Source: Ignavibacterium sp. (GTDB lineage: Bacteria > Bacteroidota > Ignavibacteria > Ignavibacteriales > Ignavibacteriaceae). From it: a stretch of 64,000 nt of DNA. The translations under genes were made by a program, and so were the position numbers. Positions 1-7,955 of the stretch are shown in pieces (position 1 is the stretch's first letter; each line of letters opens with the position of its first letter). The stretch lies in NCBI GenBank assembly GCA_018335755.1, contig JAGXRK010000045.1, positions 124,001 through 188,000 on the forward strand, read 5' to 3'. The notes under the pieces are model-generated. The model was not told where the DNA came from. It did not search any database and was given only the letters and a program-made list of their open reading frames with translations.

Positions 1-1
1 T

Positions 2-46
2 GATTATAACTTTTCCCAATCAATTAAATCTTCAAGGATATTATAA
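2..46 (+). CDS. Possible 3' end of an upstream gene (partial)
   Basis: Frame 2 is open from the window edge and stops with TAA at 44-46, three bases before the ATG of the next gene. The spacing fits the last codons of an upstream member of the same operon. Only about 14 codons are visible, so no family can be named; genes for activated-sugar synthesis are expected here from the context. Confidence 0.3.
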   Translation, partial: DYNFSQSIKSSRIL

Positions 47-49
47 AAT

Positions 50-754
50 ATGAAAGCTGTTATTTTAGCTGGCGGTTTAGGAACAAGATTGAAACCTTTT
101 ACAGAGGTAATCCCGAAACCATTACTTCCTATTGGTGAAAAAGCTGTACTGGAGATACAGATTGAGCATCTCAAGCAGCATGGATTTGATAAGATCTATC
201 TTGCCACCAATTATAAATCTAATTACATAGAAAACTTTTTTGGGGATGGTTCACGCTATGGTGTCAATCTAAAAATAAGTCAGGAAGAAAAACCTCTTGG
301 AACAGTAGGACCTTTAACTCTACTAAAATCCGAATTAACAGAGCCATTTGTGGTTATGAATGGGGATATATTAAGCAATATTAACTTTACCCAATTTTAC
401 GAGTTTGCACTGAAGAACGAATCATTGCTTTCAATCTCAATTAAAAAAATAATTATGCCTTATGCTTTTGGTAATATATTCTTTAAAGAAGACCTTGTTA
501 CCGGAATTGAAGAAAAACCTGATATAATAACTTATGCATTAGCAGGAATTTATATAATGAAGCCTGATATATTAAATCTTATCCCGGATAATGAGTATTA
601 TGGAATGGATTCTTTGATAAAAAAAATGTTATCAGAATCACAACCAATTTCAAAGTATGAGTTGAATGAGTACTGGCTTGATATAGGAAGAATAGATGAT
701 TTTGAGGCTGCTCAGAAAGATTTTAATGACAATTTCTATAGTGTGCCGAAATGA
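50..754 (+). CDS. Sugar-1-phosphate nucleotidyltransferase
   Basis: This cytoplasmic enzyme couples an NTP to a sugar 1-phosphate, making the activated sugar used by the next two genes. The 234-residue protein is a single NTP_transferase domain. The N-terminal signature GGLGTR (8-13) followed by PKP (22-24) binds the nucleotide and phosphate, NGD (104-106) is the metal/nucleotide loop, and YWLDIG near 208-213 is the usual C-terminal motif. It lacks the hexapeptide tail of GlmU-like enzymes and the CBS domains of Campylobacter PtmE. Its stop codon overlaps the next start (ATGA). With LegB- and LegC-like genes directly downstream, a GlcNAc-1-phosphate guanylyl- or uridylyltransferase role is plausible, but base and sugar specificity cannot be read from the sequence. 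It could also be an RmlA- or HddC-like enzyme. Confidence 0.88.
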   Translation: MKAVILAGGLGTRLKPFTEVIPKPLLPIGEKAVLEIQIEHLKQHGFDKIYLATNYKSNYIENFFGDGSRYGVNLKISQEEKPLGTVGPLTLLKSELTEPFVVMNGDILSNINFTQFYEFALKNESLLSISIKKIIMPYAFGNIFFKEDLVTGIEEKPDIITYALAGIYIMKPDILNLIPDNEYYGMDSLIKKMLSESQPISKYELNEYWLDIGRIDDFEAAQKDFNDNFYSVPK

Positions 755-1722
755 AAGTTTTAATTACCGGTGCTGCCGGATTTATAGGATCGCATCTAAC
801 TGAACTACTTGTGAAAGAAGGTTATGATGTTAAAGCATTTGTTCGATACAATTCAAAGAATAGCTGGGGCTGGCTGGAATCTTCTCTCGTGAAGAATGAT
901 GTTGAAATAATAAGCGGCGATATAAGAGATTTTGATTCTGTTTCAAATGCTCTGAAAGATTGCAAAGCAGTGTTTCACCTTGCAGCTTTAATTGGTATAC
1001 CCTACTCCTACGTTTCGCCTAAAGCTTATATTGAAACCAATATTACCGGTACATATAATGTACTGCAGGCATCAAAGGATTTTGAATTAGAACAGGTGCT
1101 GATTACATCAACTAGTGAAACTTACGGATCAGCACAGTATGTCCCTATCGATGAAAATCATCCAATGGTAGGTCAATCACCTTATTCAGCAACCAAAATC
1201 GCAGCCGACCATTTATCAATAAGTTTCTATCGTTCTTTTAACCTTCCGGTTAAAATTGTGCGTCCGTTTAATACATACGGACCAAGGCAGTCAGCACGAG
1301 CAATTATTCCTACTATAATATCACAAATCTTTTCGGGGAAGGATAGCCTTTCTATAGGTAACCTTACACCAACGCGGGATCTAACATTTGTAAAAGATAC
1401 GTGTAACGGATTCCTGGAAATATTCAAATCAGAAAAACTGTTTGGTGAAATAACAAACATCGGCATGGGTCAGGAAATATCAATAAATGATCTTGTAACA
1501 AAGATTTTGAAATTGACAGAGAGTAAAAAAAGTATTGAAACTGATAATAACAGAATCAGACCAGATAACAGCGAAGTTGAAAGACTGATGTGCAATAACT
1601 CAAAGCTTATTGATAGTACTTCGTGGAAGCCTGCATATGATCTTGATAAGGGACTTATTGAAACCATTGACTGGCTGAAACAAAATATGAATAACTATAA
1701 GCCAGATATTTACAATGTATAA
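751..1722 (+). CDS. legB: LegB-like NDP-sugar 4,6-dehydratase (extended SDR)
   Basis: This NAD(P)-dependent enzyme of the extended short-chain dehydrogenase/reductase family should oxidise C4 and eliminate water to give a 4-keto-6-deoxy NDP-sugar. The Rossmann motif TGAAGFIG lies at 6-13, the active-site Thr-Ser-Glu segment (TSETYGSA) at 121-128 and the catalytic Tyr-x3-Lys at Y145/K149. The NSKNSWGWL stretch (34-42) and the SETYGSA context resemble LegB, the GDP-GlcNAc 4,6-dehydratase of legionaminic acid synthesis. The start overlaps the previous stop by 4 bp, and the next gene overlaps by 8 bp, suggesting translational coupling. The pairing with a LegC-type aminotransferase supports the subfamily call; the exact nucleotide sugar is inferred. 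Confidence 0.85.
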   Translation: MKVLITGAAGFIGSHLTELLVKEGYDVKAFVRYNSKNSWGWLESSLVKNDVEIISGDIRDFDSVSNALKDCKAVFHLAALIGIPYSYVSPKAYIETNITGTYNVLQASKDFELEQVLITSTSETYGSAQYVPIDENHPMVGQSPYSATKIAADHLSISFYRSFNLPVKIVRPFNTYGPRQSARAIIPTIISQIFSGKDSLSIGNLTPTRDLTFVKDTCNGFLEIFKSEKLFGEITNIGMGQEISINDLVTKILKLTESKKSIETDNNRIRPDNSEVERLMCNNSKLIDSTSWKPAYDLDKGLIETIDWLKQNMNNYKPDIYNV

Positions 1723-2860
1723 AGATATTGTTGATTTTATAAAATACATTTACCCGAATCAAAATCCGGTACCGCTTCACGCACCCGTGTTTTTGGGGAA
1801 AGAGAAAGAGTATTTATCAGACTGCATAGATACAACCTACGTATCATATATCGGAAAATATGTTACACAATTTGAACAGAAAACCGCTGAATTTTCCGGA
1901 GCAAAATATGCAGTCGCTGTTGTAAACGGCACGGCAGCTCTTCAAATAGCATTGAAACTCGCAGGAGTAAATTATGGTGATGAAGTTATAACGCAGCCGC
2001 TTACTTTTGTTGCTACTGCTAACGCTATTGCTCACTGTGGTGCTAAACCGGTATTTGTAGATGTTGATCCTGATACAATGGGAATGTCCCCCGAAAAACT
2101 GAATGACTGGCTGGTTAATAACACTAATTACAACCAATCAACCAGACAGGCGATCAACAAATCAACCAATCAGCCAATCTCTGCAATCGTTCCAATGCAC
2201 ACCTTCGGTCATCCTTGCAGAATTGATGAAATCGTAGAAATTGCAAACAGGTTTAACATTCCGGTAATAGAAGATGCTGCCGAATCACTTGGCTCATATT
2301 TTAGGAACAAGCACACAGGAACGTTTGGACTCGCTGGTATTCTTAGCTATAACGGCAATAAAACCATTACAACCGGCGGCGGTGGAATGATAATTACTGA
2401 TAACGAAGAATTTGCCCGGAAAGCAAAACATCTAACTACCACTGCTAAAGTTCCTCATAAATGGGAATTTATTCACGACGAAATTGCATACAATTATCGT
2501 CTGACAAATGTTAATGCAGCGATTGGTGTTGCTCAAATGGAGTGCATTGATATACTGTTAAAAAATAAAAGAGAAACCGCTGATCTTTATCGTGATTTTT
2601 GTCATAACAACGGTATAGTTTTTTTTAAGGAGCCATTAAATTCCAGTTCTAACTACTGGTTGAACACAATCCGTTTGAAAGACAGAAAGGAACGCGATAC
2701 TTATCTTAGTTATACAAATGATAACGGAGTTATAACAAGACCTGTTTGGCGGCTGATGAACAAACTTGAAATGTATAAAGACTGCCAAACAGGAAATTTA
2801 GATAACTCTTTAATGCTGGAAGCTACACTAGTTAATCTACCCAGCGGTTTCAGAAACTAA
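1715..2860 (+). CDS. legC: LegC-like PLP-dependent sugar 4-aminotransferase
   Basis: This DegT/DnrJ/EryC1-type aminotransferase should convert the 4-keto sugar made by the preceding dehydratase into a 4-amino-4,6-dideoxy sugar. It has the LegC-type N-terminus (PLHAPVFLGKEKEYLSDCID, 20-39), EDAAES with the PLP-ring Asp at D187, and SYNGNKTITTGGGG carrying the Schiff-base lysine K216. At 381 residues it matches the family length. Residues about 135-155 look foreign: an Asn/Gln/Thr/Ser-rich stretch encoded by a period-4 CAAT/CAAC tract (2131-2179) lies between the EKLNDWL helix and the AIVPMHTFGH strand. The active site is intact, so the insertion probably sits in a surface loop and the enzyme is likely functional. 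Confidence 0.88.
   Translation: MYKDIVDFIKYIYPNQNPVPLHAPVFLGKEKEYLSDCIDTTYVSYIGKYVTQFEQKTAEFSGAKYAVAVVNGTAALQIALKLAGVNYGDEVITQPLTFVATANAIAHCGAKPVFVDVDPDTMGMSPEKLNDWLVNNTNYNQSTRQAINKSTNQPISAIVPMHTFGHPCRIDEIVEIANRFNIPVIEDAAESLGSYFRNKHTGTFGLAGILSYNGNKTITTGGGGMIITDNEEFARKAKHLTTTAKVPHKWEFIHDEIAYNYRLTNVNAAIGVAQMECIDILLKNKRETADLYRDFCHNNGIVFFKEPLNSSSNYWLNTIRLKDRKERDTYLSYTNDNGVITRPVWRLMNKLEMYKDCQTGNLDNSLMLEATLVNLPSGFRN
2131..2179. repeat. Period-4 CAAT/CAAC phrase repeat inside the aminotransferase gene
   Basis: The DNA repeats CAAT, CAAC, CAGA, CAGG, GATC-like four-base words in frame within the LegC-like gene. It codes for about 16 Asn/Gln/Ser/Thr-rich residues that are not part of the family core. 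A similar CCAATCATT/CCAATCATCC tract occurs between genes at about 33037-33067. Confidence 0.65.
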
Positions 2861-2889
2861 ACTATGATTTTTATCCTCAGGGGAAATAA

Positions 2890-4008
2890 ATGATATCTGA
2901 ACTCGATGAAATAAATATTAAAAATTCTTCTTCTGGATCTAACAAAAGAGCAAAAATATTAACATTAAAGAACAGGGTTGAGTGGGGCGCTTACTTGAAC
3001 AGGCTGCCGCTTTTAATGCAGGATTCTTACTATACTCCGGAATACTACGAGATTTATGAAAAAAATGGTGATGGTTCTGCGCGTTGTTTTGTTTATGAGG
3101 ATCACAATGATATAGCTCTCTACCCTTTTTTGCTTTCCTCTGTTAATAATTTGGGTTACAATCTTGACAAAGATTACTACGATATATGCGGTGCGTATGG
3201 TTATAACGGTGTTTTGTATTCTTCTGATTCACCTGTTTTTAAGCAAAGTTTTTATAAGCATTTTTTAATTTTCTGTGAAGCACATAATATAATTGCAGAA
3301 TTTACAAGGTTTAATCCTCTATCTGGGAATCATGTATTTTCTGATAATGCCTTAGATATAAGTTTTAACAGAAAGACTGTTTATGTTGATTTGACACAAG
3401 GAATTGAAACTATTCAAAATAATTATTCCCATTCCACAAAAGGGAACATAAAAAAAGCAGAGAAAAATAATTTAAAAGTTGCTATTTATAAAAATGAGTT
3501 ACCTTACAAGAAGGAATTCATTAAAATGTACAAGGAAACAATGGACAGGGTTAATGCCCAGCGTTATGTTTATTTCAGTGATAGCTATTTCGAAGCAACA
3601 TTCAGATCTTTACCTGTAGTTCAGTTTATTGTATTTAAAGAGTCAACACCAATTGCTTCCGCCATATGCTTGCTTTCGAAAAATATTTTACATGTTCATT
3701 TCGAAGTATCCAAAACCGAATATCAGATATACAGACCAAATGATTTTCTGTTTGATGAAATCATCAAATTCGGCATAAATGAAGGATATAAAATTCTTCA
3801 TATGGGTGGAGGAAGGACCTTAAATGAAGATGACTCCCTGTTAAGATTCAAAAAAAATTTTTCTGATACTACAACTAATTTTTACACCGGAAATAAGATA
3901 CACAACCAGGAAGTTTACATTCAGGTTTGCGAACAGTGGAGGATTAAATATCCGCACCTCGTTCAAAAATATGATGATAAATTACTCAAGTACAGATTTC
4001 TGGATTAA
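2890..4008 (+). CDS. FemAB-like GNAT-fold acyltransferase, copy 1
   Basis: The 372-residue protein resembles the FemAB/Acetyltransf_6 group, soluble enzymes with a double GNAT fold that move acyl or aminoacyl groups onto amino groups. Family-like features are the QDSYYTPEYYEIYEK start of the first domain, the GAYGYNGVLYSS strand, AEFTRFNP in the middle, and the C-terminal YRPNDFLFDEIIKFG...HMGGGR region followed by DSLLRFKKNFS. It is a clear paralogue of the gene at 5420-6487; they share most motifs and the terminal YRFLD. It follows the aminotransferase by 29 bp. Acylation of the 4-amino sugar or another glycan amine is the likely job, but donor and acceptor are unknown. Confidence 0.75.
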   Translation: MISELDEINIKNSSSGSNKRAKILTLKNRVEWGAYLNRLPLLMQDSYYTPEYYEIYEKNGDGSARCFVYEDHNDIALYPFLLSSVNNLGYNLDKDYYDICGAYGYNGVLYSSDSPVFKQSFYKHFLIFCEAHNIIAEFTRFNPLSGNHVFSDNALDISFNRKTVYVDLTQGIETIQNNYSHSTKGNIKKAEKNNLKVAIYKNELPYKKEFIKMYKETMDRVNAQRYVYFSDSYFEATFRSLPVVQFIVFKESTPIASAICLLSKNILHVHFEVSKTEYQIYRPNDFLFDEIIKFGINEGYKILHMGGGRTLNEDDSLLRFKKNFSDTTTNFYTGNKIHNQEVYIQVCEQWRIKYPHLVQKYDDKLLKYRFLD

Positions 4009-4080
4009 GTGATCTACGCGCTATACCGGTTAAATCATCAGCTCACTTCATTGATGAAATAGGAAAACAAAATATATTCT

Positions 4081-4746
4081 ATGAAAGATAAGATTGTTAT
4101 TATTGGCGGAGGAGGGCATGCTAAAAGCGTAATAAGCACTATTAAAAAACTTGATAGATATGAAATACTGGGTTACACTGATTTCAAAGATAATGGACCT
4201 ATTCTCGGTATAAAATTTATCGGGTCTGATGAAATTTTACCTGATATCCTGATAAAGAATGTAAATTGCAAAGCAGTAATCGGAATTGGAAGTGTAGGTC
4301 TGTCGGATAAACGAATTGAAACTTATAATATGTTAAAAGAAATCGGATTTGAACTGCCGGCTATTAAAGCAAAAAGTGCAATTGTGAAAGAAGAAGTATC
4401 AATCGGGGAAGGGACTGTATTATTGGAGAATGTCACAGTCGGTATTGGTTCGAAAATCGGCAGGTGTGTAATAATTAATGCAGGGTCTATAATCTATCAT
4501 CAATGTTCAATTGGTGATTTTGTGCATCTGGCACCTATGACATATATCTCCAGCAGTTCTGTAATAGGCAATAATTCTTTTATCGGTATCGGTGCAGCAA
4601 TTACTGAAAATATAGAAATTGATGAGTCATGTTTAATTGGTGCGGGGGCTGCTATCCTTAATAATGTTAAAAAAAACGATAAGTATTTTGGCATACCAAA
4701 ATTTCCGGTATCAAACAAAAATAGGGTGAACACTTATGGCCGATAA
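4081..4746 (+). CDS. PglD/NeuD-family sugar acyltransferase, copy 1
   Basis: This 221-residue protein has the two-part PglD/NeuD design: an N-terminal Rossmann-like sugar-nucleotide domain starting KIVIIGGGGHAKS, then a left-handed beta-helix of isoleucine-rich hexapeptide repeats (from about residue 100) that binds acyl-CoA. The IIYHQCSIGDFVHLAP segment contains the His that acts as general base in PglD. Such enzymes N-acetylate UDP-4-amino sugars or O-acetylate sialic acids; next to LegB/LegC, N-acylation of the 4-amino group is the better inference. Its end overlaps the start of a second copy by 11 bp. Confidence 0.87.
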   Translation: MKDKIVIIGGGGHAKSVISTIKKLDRYEILGYTDFKDNGPILGIKFIGSDEILPDILIKNVNCKAVIGIGSVGLSDKRIETYNMLKEIGFELPAIKAKSAIVKEEVSIGEGTVLLENVTVGIGSKIGRCVIINAGSIIYHQCSIGDFVHLAPMTYISSSSVIGNNSFIGIGAAITENIEIDESCLIGAGAAILNNVKKNDKYFGIPKFPVSNKNRVNTYGR

Positions 4747-5377
4747 AATAGTAGTAATTGGCGGAGGCGGTCACGCAATGGATGTGATCAGCACTATAAG
4801 AAAGAATAATGGTTACGAAATTATAGGATATACTGATCTTTTTGACAAAGGAAAACTTTTAGGAGTTAATTATCTCGGGACAGATGACATTCTGGAAGAT
4901 ATCTTAAAAGAATATAAAAACTGCAATGCCGCTATCGGTTTCGGAAATATTGAAATCTCAAACAGGAGGCAGTTAATATTCGATAAATTAAAAAAAATGG
5001 GATTCAATCTTCCTCCAATCATATCAAGCAATGCTATAATAAATGAAGAAGTTTTTATTGATGAGGGATCAATAGTAATGGACGGAGCAATTATTAATGT
5101 GTATTCAAAAATCGGTAAATGCGCAATAATAAATTTTGGTGCTATAATCGGGCACAATAGCATCATTGGTGATTTCGTTCATGTTTCAGGGGGTGCAATT
5201 ATTGCCGGAGGAGTTGATGTAGGAGCTAATTGTGTTGTGGGTATTGGAGCAAGAATAATCCAGGGAAAAAAAATTGTAAGTGATTGCCTGTTAGGCGCAG
5301 GAAGCGTAACGATAAAAGACATACTAAAACCGGGAACATATTTTGGTGTACCCTCCCGAAGAATGAACATAGAATAA
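4736..5377 (+). CDS. PglD/NeuD-family sugar acyltransferase, copy 2
   Basis: This 213-residue paralogue of the preceding gene has the same layout: KIVVIGGGGHAMD Rossmann start, LGYTD/IGYTDLF-type loop and a hexapeptide beta-helix. The catalytic-His segment reads IIGHNSIIGDFVHVSG, so the His is kept although the following Cys is changed. The acceptor-facing N-terminal domain differs between the copies, which suggests two acceptors or two acyl donors rather than simple redundancy. The coding sequence overlaps the first copy by 11 bp, consistent with tandem duplication and coupled translation. Confidence 0.86.
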   Translation: MADKIVVIGGGGHAMDVISTIRKNNGYEIIGYTDLFDKGKLLGVNYLGTDDILEDILKEYKNCNAAIGFGNIEISNRRQLIFDKLKKMGFNLPPIISSNAIINEEVFIDEGSIVMDGAIINVYSKIGKCAIINFGAIIGHNSIIGDFVHVSGGAIIAGGVDVGANCVVGIGARIIQGKKIVSDCLLGAGSVTIKDILKPGTYFGVPSRRMNIE

Positions 5378-5419
5378 TGAATTATCTCATATTTAATTAT
5401 AAAAGGCTTAAATAAAATT

Positions 5420-6487
5420 ATGCCTGATTCAAGAGTTCTTAGCCTGAAGGATAAAGAAGAGTGGCGCTTTTTGCTAACAAAACTCCCTGTGAATATGCAG
5501 GATGTGTATTATACACCTGAATATTATGAACTTTATGAAAAGTACGGCGATGGTAAGGCACTCTGTTTTGTTTACGAAAAAGCAAATAAAATAGCTCTTT
5601 ATCCATTTCTAATTAATAGAATAAATGATTTGGGTTATGAATTGGATAACGAATATTATGATATTCAAGGAGCATATGGATACAATGGTATTGTTTATTC
5701 TTCTGACTCTCAAGATTTCATCAATAGTTTTTATGATGAATTTAATAAATTCTGTGAGGGGAATAATATTATTGCAGAGTTCACTCGATTCAATCCATTA
5801 CTTAAAAATTCTAATTTCTCAGAGCGTCATTTAACAACCCACTATTCCAGACAAACAGTTTATATTGATTTATCTAAAAATTATGAGCAATTACTAAATG
5901 GTTATTCCCCTCCGTGTAAAAGAAATATTAAGGCCGCAAATAAAAATAAATTTAAGGTATCTATTTACGATAAACAATACCCATACCGGAAGGATTTTAT
6001 TAACCTGTATCAAGAAACTATGAAACGTTTAGATAGTGAACCTTATTTGTTTTTTAACGATAATTATTTCCAGGATCTTTTTAAGTATAATCCTTTAATA
6101 CAGATTGTAATATTCAAAGAAGATTTACCTATAGCGTCAGCAATATTTTTATGTAAAGATAATTATCTGCACTATCACCTTGGCGCATCAGATTCGGAAT
6201 ACTTAATCTTTCGGCCCAATAATCTGATATTCGATGAAATAATTAAGTATGGAATAAAACAAGGTTTTAAATTAATCCACCTTGGTGGTGGAAAAAGTTC
6301 TGCTAAAAATGATTCATTATTTAGATTCAAGAAAGGATTTTCTGATTCGATAAGTGAGTTTCATATCGGCCATAAAATTTACAATGAGGCTGTTTATAAA
6401 AAAGTCCTGAGTATATGGGGAGAAAAATATCCGAATTTGGTGAGTAAGTATAGTAATATAATTTTAAGATACAGATTTTTAGATTAA
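5420..6487 (+). CDS. FemAB-like GNAT-fold acyltransferase, copy 2
   Basis: The 355-residue protein is homologous over its whole length to the product of 2890-4008, with the same QDVYYTPEYYELYEKYGDG, GAYGYNGIVYSS and AEFTRFNP blocks, FRPNNLIFDEIIKYG, HLGGGK and the identical last five residues YRFLD. It lacks about 17 residues at the N-terminus of copy 1. The two FemAB-like genes flank the two PglD-like genes in an ABBA order. Transfer of an acyl or aminoacyl group to a glycan amine is inferred from fold and context. Confidence 0.75.
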   Translation: MPDSRVLSLKDKEEWRFLLTKLPVNMQDVYYTPEYYELYEKYGDGKALCFVYEKANKIALYPFLINRINDLGYELDNEYYDIQGAYGYNGIVYSSDSQDFINSFYDEFNKFCEGNNIIAEFTRFNPLLKNSNFSERHLTTHYSRQTVYIDLSKNYEQLLNGYSPPCKRNIKAANKNKFKVSIYDKQYPYRKDFINLYQETMKRLDSEPYLFFNDNYFQDLFKYNPLIQIVIFKEDLPIASAIFLCKDNYLHYHLGASDSEYLIFRPNNLIFDEIIKYGIKQGFKLIHLGGGKSSAKNDSLFRFKKGFSDSISEFHIGHKIYNEAVYKKVLSIWGEKYPNLVSKYSNIILRYRFLD

Positions 6488-6592
6488 CATTTTTTTACCA
6501 ATTACTAATAAATTTCGTTTCTTTCCTAAACATATTTGTTGCTACTCAATTTGTTTAATATAAACACTCGTTAAAATTAAAAGTTAACTAAA

Positions 6593-7657
6593 ATGGAAAA
6601 GATTTACATTGGACCAAATAACTTGGCAAACATCTCTGAGCGTATAGAGAAATCATTGACTTCAAAGGACATTAAAGCAGATTTTATTACTTGGTCGAAT
6701 ACGCTTCATCCTTTTAATTACGGAAAACATAAAACTTTTAAGTTAGTAAATAAACCTCCATTCAAAATAATGGGGAAAAATATCTTTTTTTTCTTTAATG
6801 AATATTTCTTAAAGGCGATTTATTTTTTATTTGCCCTAATAAAATATGATGTTTTTTTATTTATTAAACCAGTAACATTTTTAAAAAATAATATTGATTT
6901 GAAGATTTTAAAGTTCTTTAATAAAAAAGTGGGAATATTTAATGTTGGTTGTCATGACAGAGATGTGAAATTTGACACCGATCCTGAATACATTTGTAAT
7001 ACATGTACTGACATCGTATTGCAGGAATATTGCTTCTGTAATGATATTGAGAAAAAAGTGGCCGAAGCTAATTTTTTTGCTAAATATTCCAACTATGTAT
7101 TTGGTACCCCGGATAATGTATCCTATATTAAAGATAAAAGTAAAGTCTATAATTTGGTCGTTGGGGCTCCTGAAATTATTATTAAAGCATCCACTAAAAA
7201 TTTTAGAAGCAGAATAAAAATTTCACACCTGCCAAGTAATTCATTAGTGAAAGGTACACACCTTATTGAGCCCGTTTTGAATAGGCTTGCTAACGAAGAA
7301 GATCTGGAAATAGTAATAAAAAAAGGAATCTGGTCGAGAGAAAAAATCATAAAAGAAATAAGTGAATCCCATATATTAATAGATTCTCTTGCCGGTTACA
7401 TATTTGGAACAATCTGTTTAGAAGCTATTCAATATGGTTGCGTTCCACTAAATGCATATCCTAAATGGATTTCAAGCAATTATAGCATTCCAATCGTTGT
7501 TAAGGTAACAGGCGATTCACTTTATAGTACCTTAAAAGAATTAATAAATAATCGTGAATTATTAGAGCAGCATGCGGCAAGATGTCAAGAAGCATACAAT
7601 AAATATTTCACATTTGAATCTGCCGGTTTTTATCTTAAAGAAATTTTAGAGTTATAG
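6593..7657 (+). CDS. Putative glycosyltransferase with a cysteine cluster
   Basis: The C-terminal third resembles a GT-B donor domain: KISHLPSNSLVKGTH resembles the linker strand, and DSLAGYIFGTICLEAIQYGCVPL resembles the region where GT4 enzymes bind the nucleotide-sugar diphosphate. The N-terminal half is poorly conserved but has a hydrophobic stretch (about 60-100) that may touch the membrane. Five cysteines cluster in the middle (C120, C135, C138, C147, C149; CNTCTDIVLQEYCFC), a possible metal site. The gene stands between 105-bp and 298-bp gaps, looser than its neighbours. The enzyme probably adds one sugar of the repeat unit; its specificity is unknown. Confidence 0.6.
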   Translation: MEKIYIGPNNLANISERIEKSLTSKDIKADFITWSNTLHPFNYGKHKTFKLVNKPPFKIMGKNIFFFFNEYFLKAIYFLFALIKYDVFLFIKPVTFLKNNIDLKILKFFNKKVGIFNVGCHDRDVKFDTDPEYICNTCTDIVLQEYCFCNDIEKKVAEANFFAKYSNYVFGTPDNVSYIKDKSKVYNLVVGAPEIIIKASTKNFRSRIKISHLPSNSLVKGTHLIEPVLNRLANEEDLEIVIKKGIWSREKIIKEISESHILIDSLAGYIFGTICLEAIQYGCVPLNAYPKWISSNYSIPIVVKVTGDSLYSTLKELINNRELLEQHAARCQEAYNKYFTFESAGFYLKEILEL

Positions 7658-7955
7658 AATAATGGATTGTTATACATAATTATTTTCATGGAGCAGCTTT
7701 TTTTAGAATATCATTCCAAAAATTAGCCGCAGCTTATTTCGTCTCATCTCATTTTTACTCAAAATATTAAATTCAAGATAAAATAGTGAAACTACTAAGT
7801 TTATATAAATCAGAATCTGCAAATGTTAAAGTTAATTTTAAGCTAAATTTTAAAATACAAGTATTACTATCGAACTTTTTAATTATTGGAAATATTCAAT
7901 TAAACTAATTGAAATTTAGCACTACAAACTTTTTAAACTAAAAAATGATATAGAT
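7658..7955. other. AT-rich gap inside the polysaccharide operon
   Basis: This 298-bp stretch is very AT-rich and has no credible open frame, hairpin with a T-run, or repeat that I can see. It is the largest break in the first 24 kb of the cluster and may hold a secondary promoter for the genes from the asparagine-synthase homologue onward. Confidence 0.4.
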
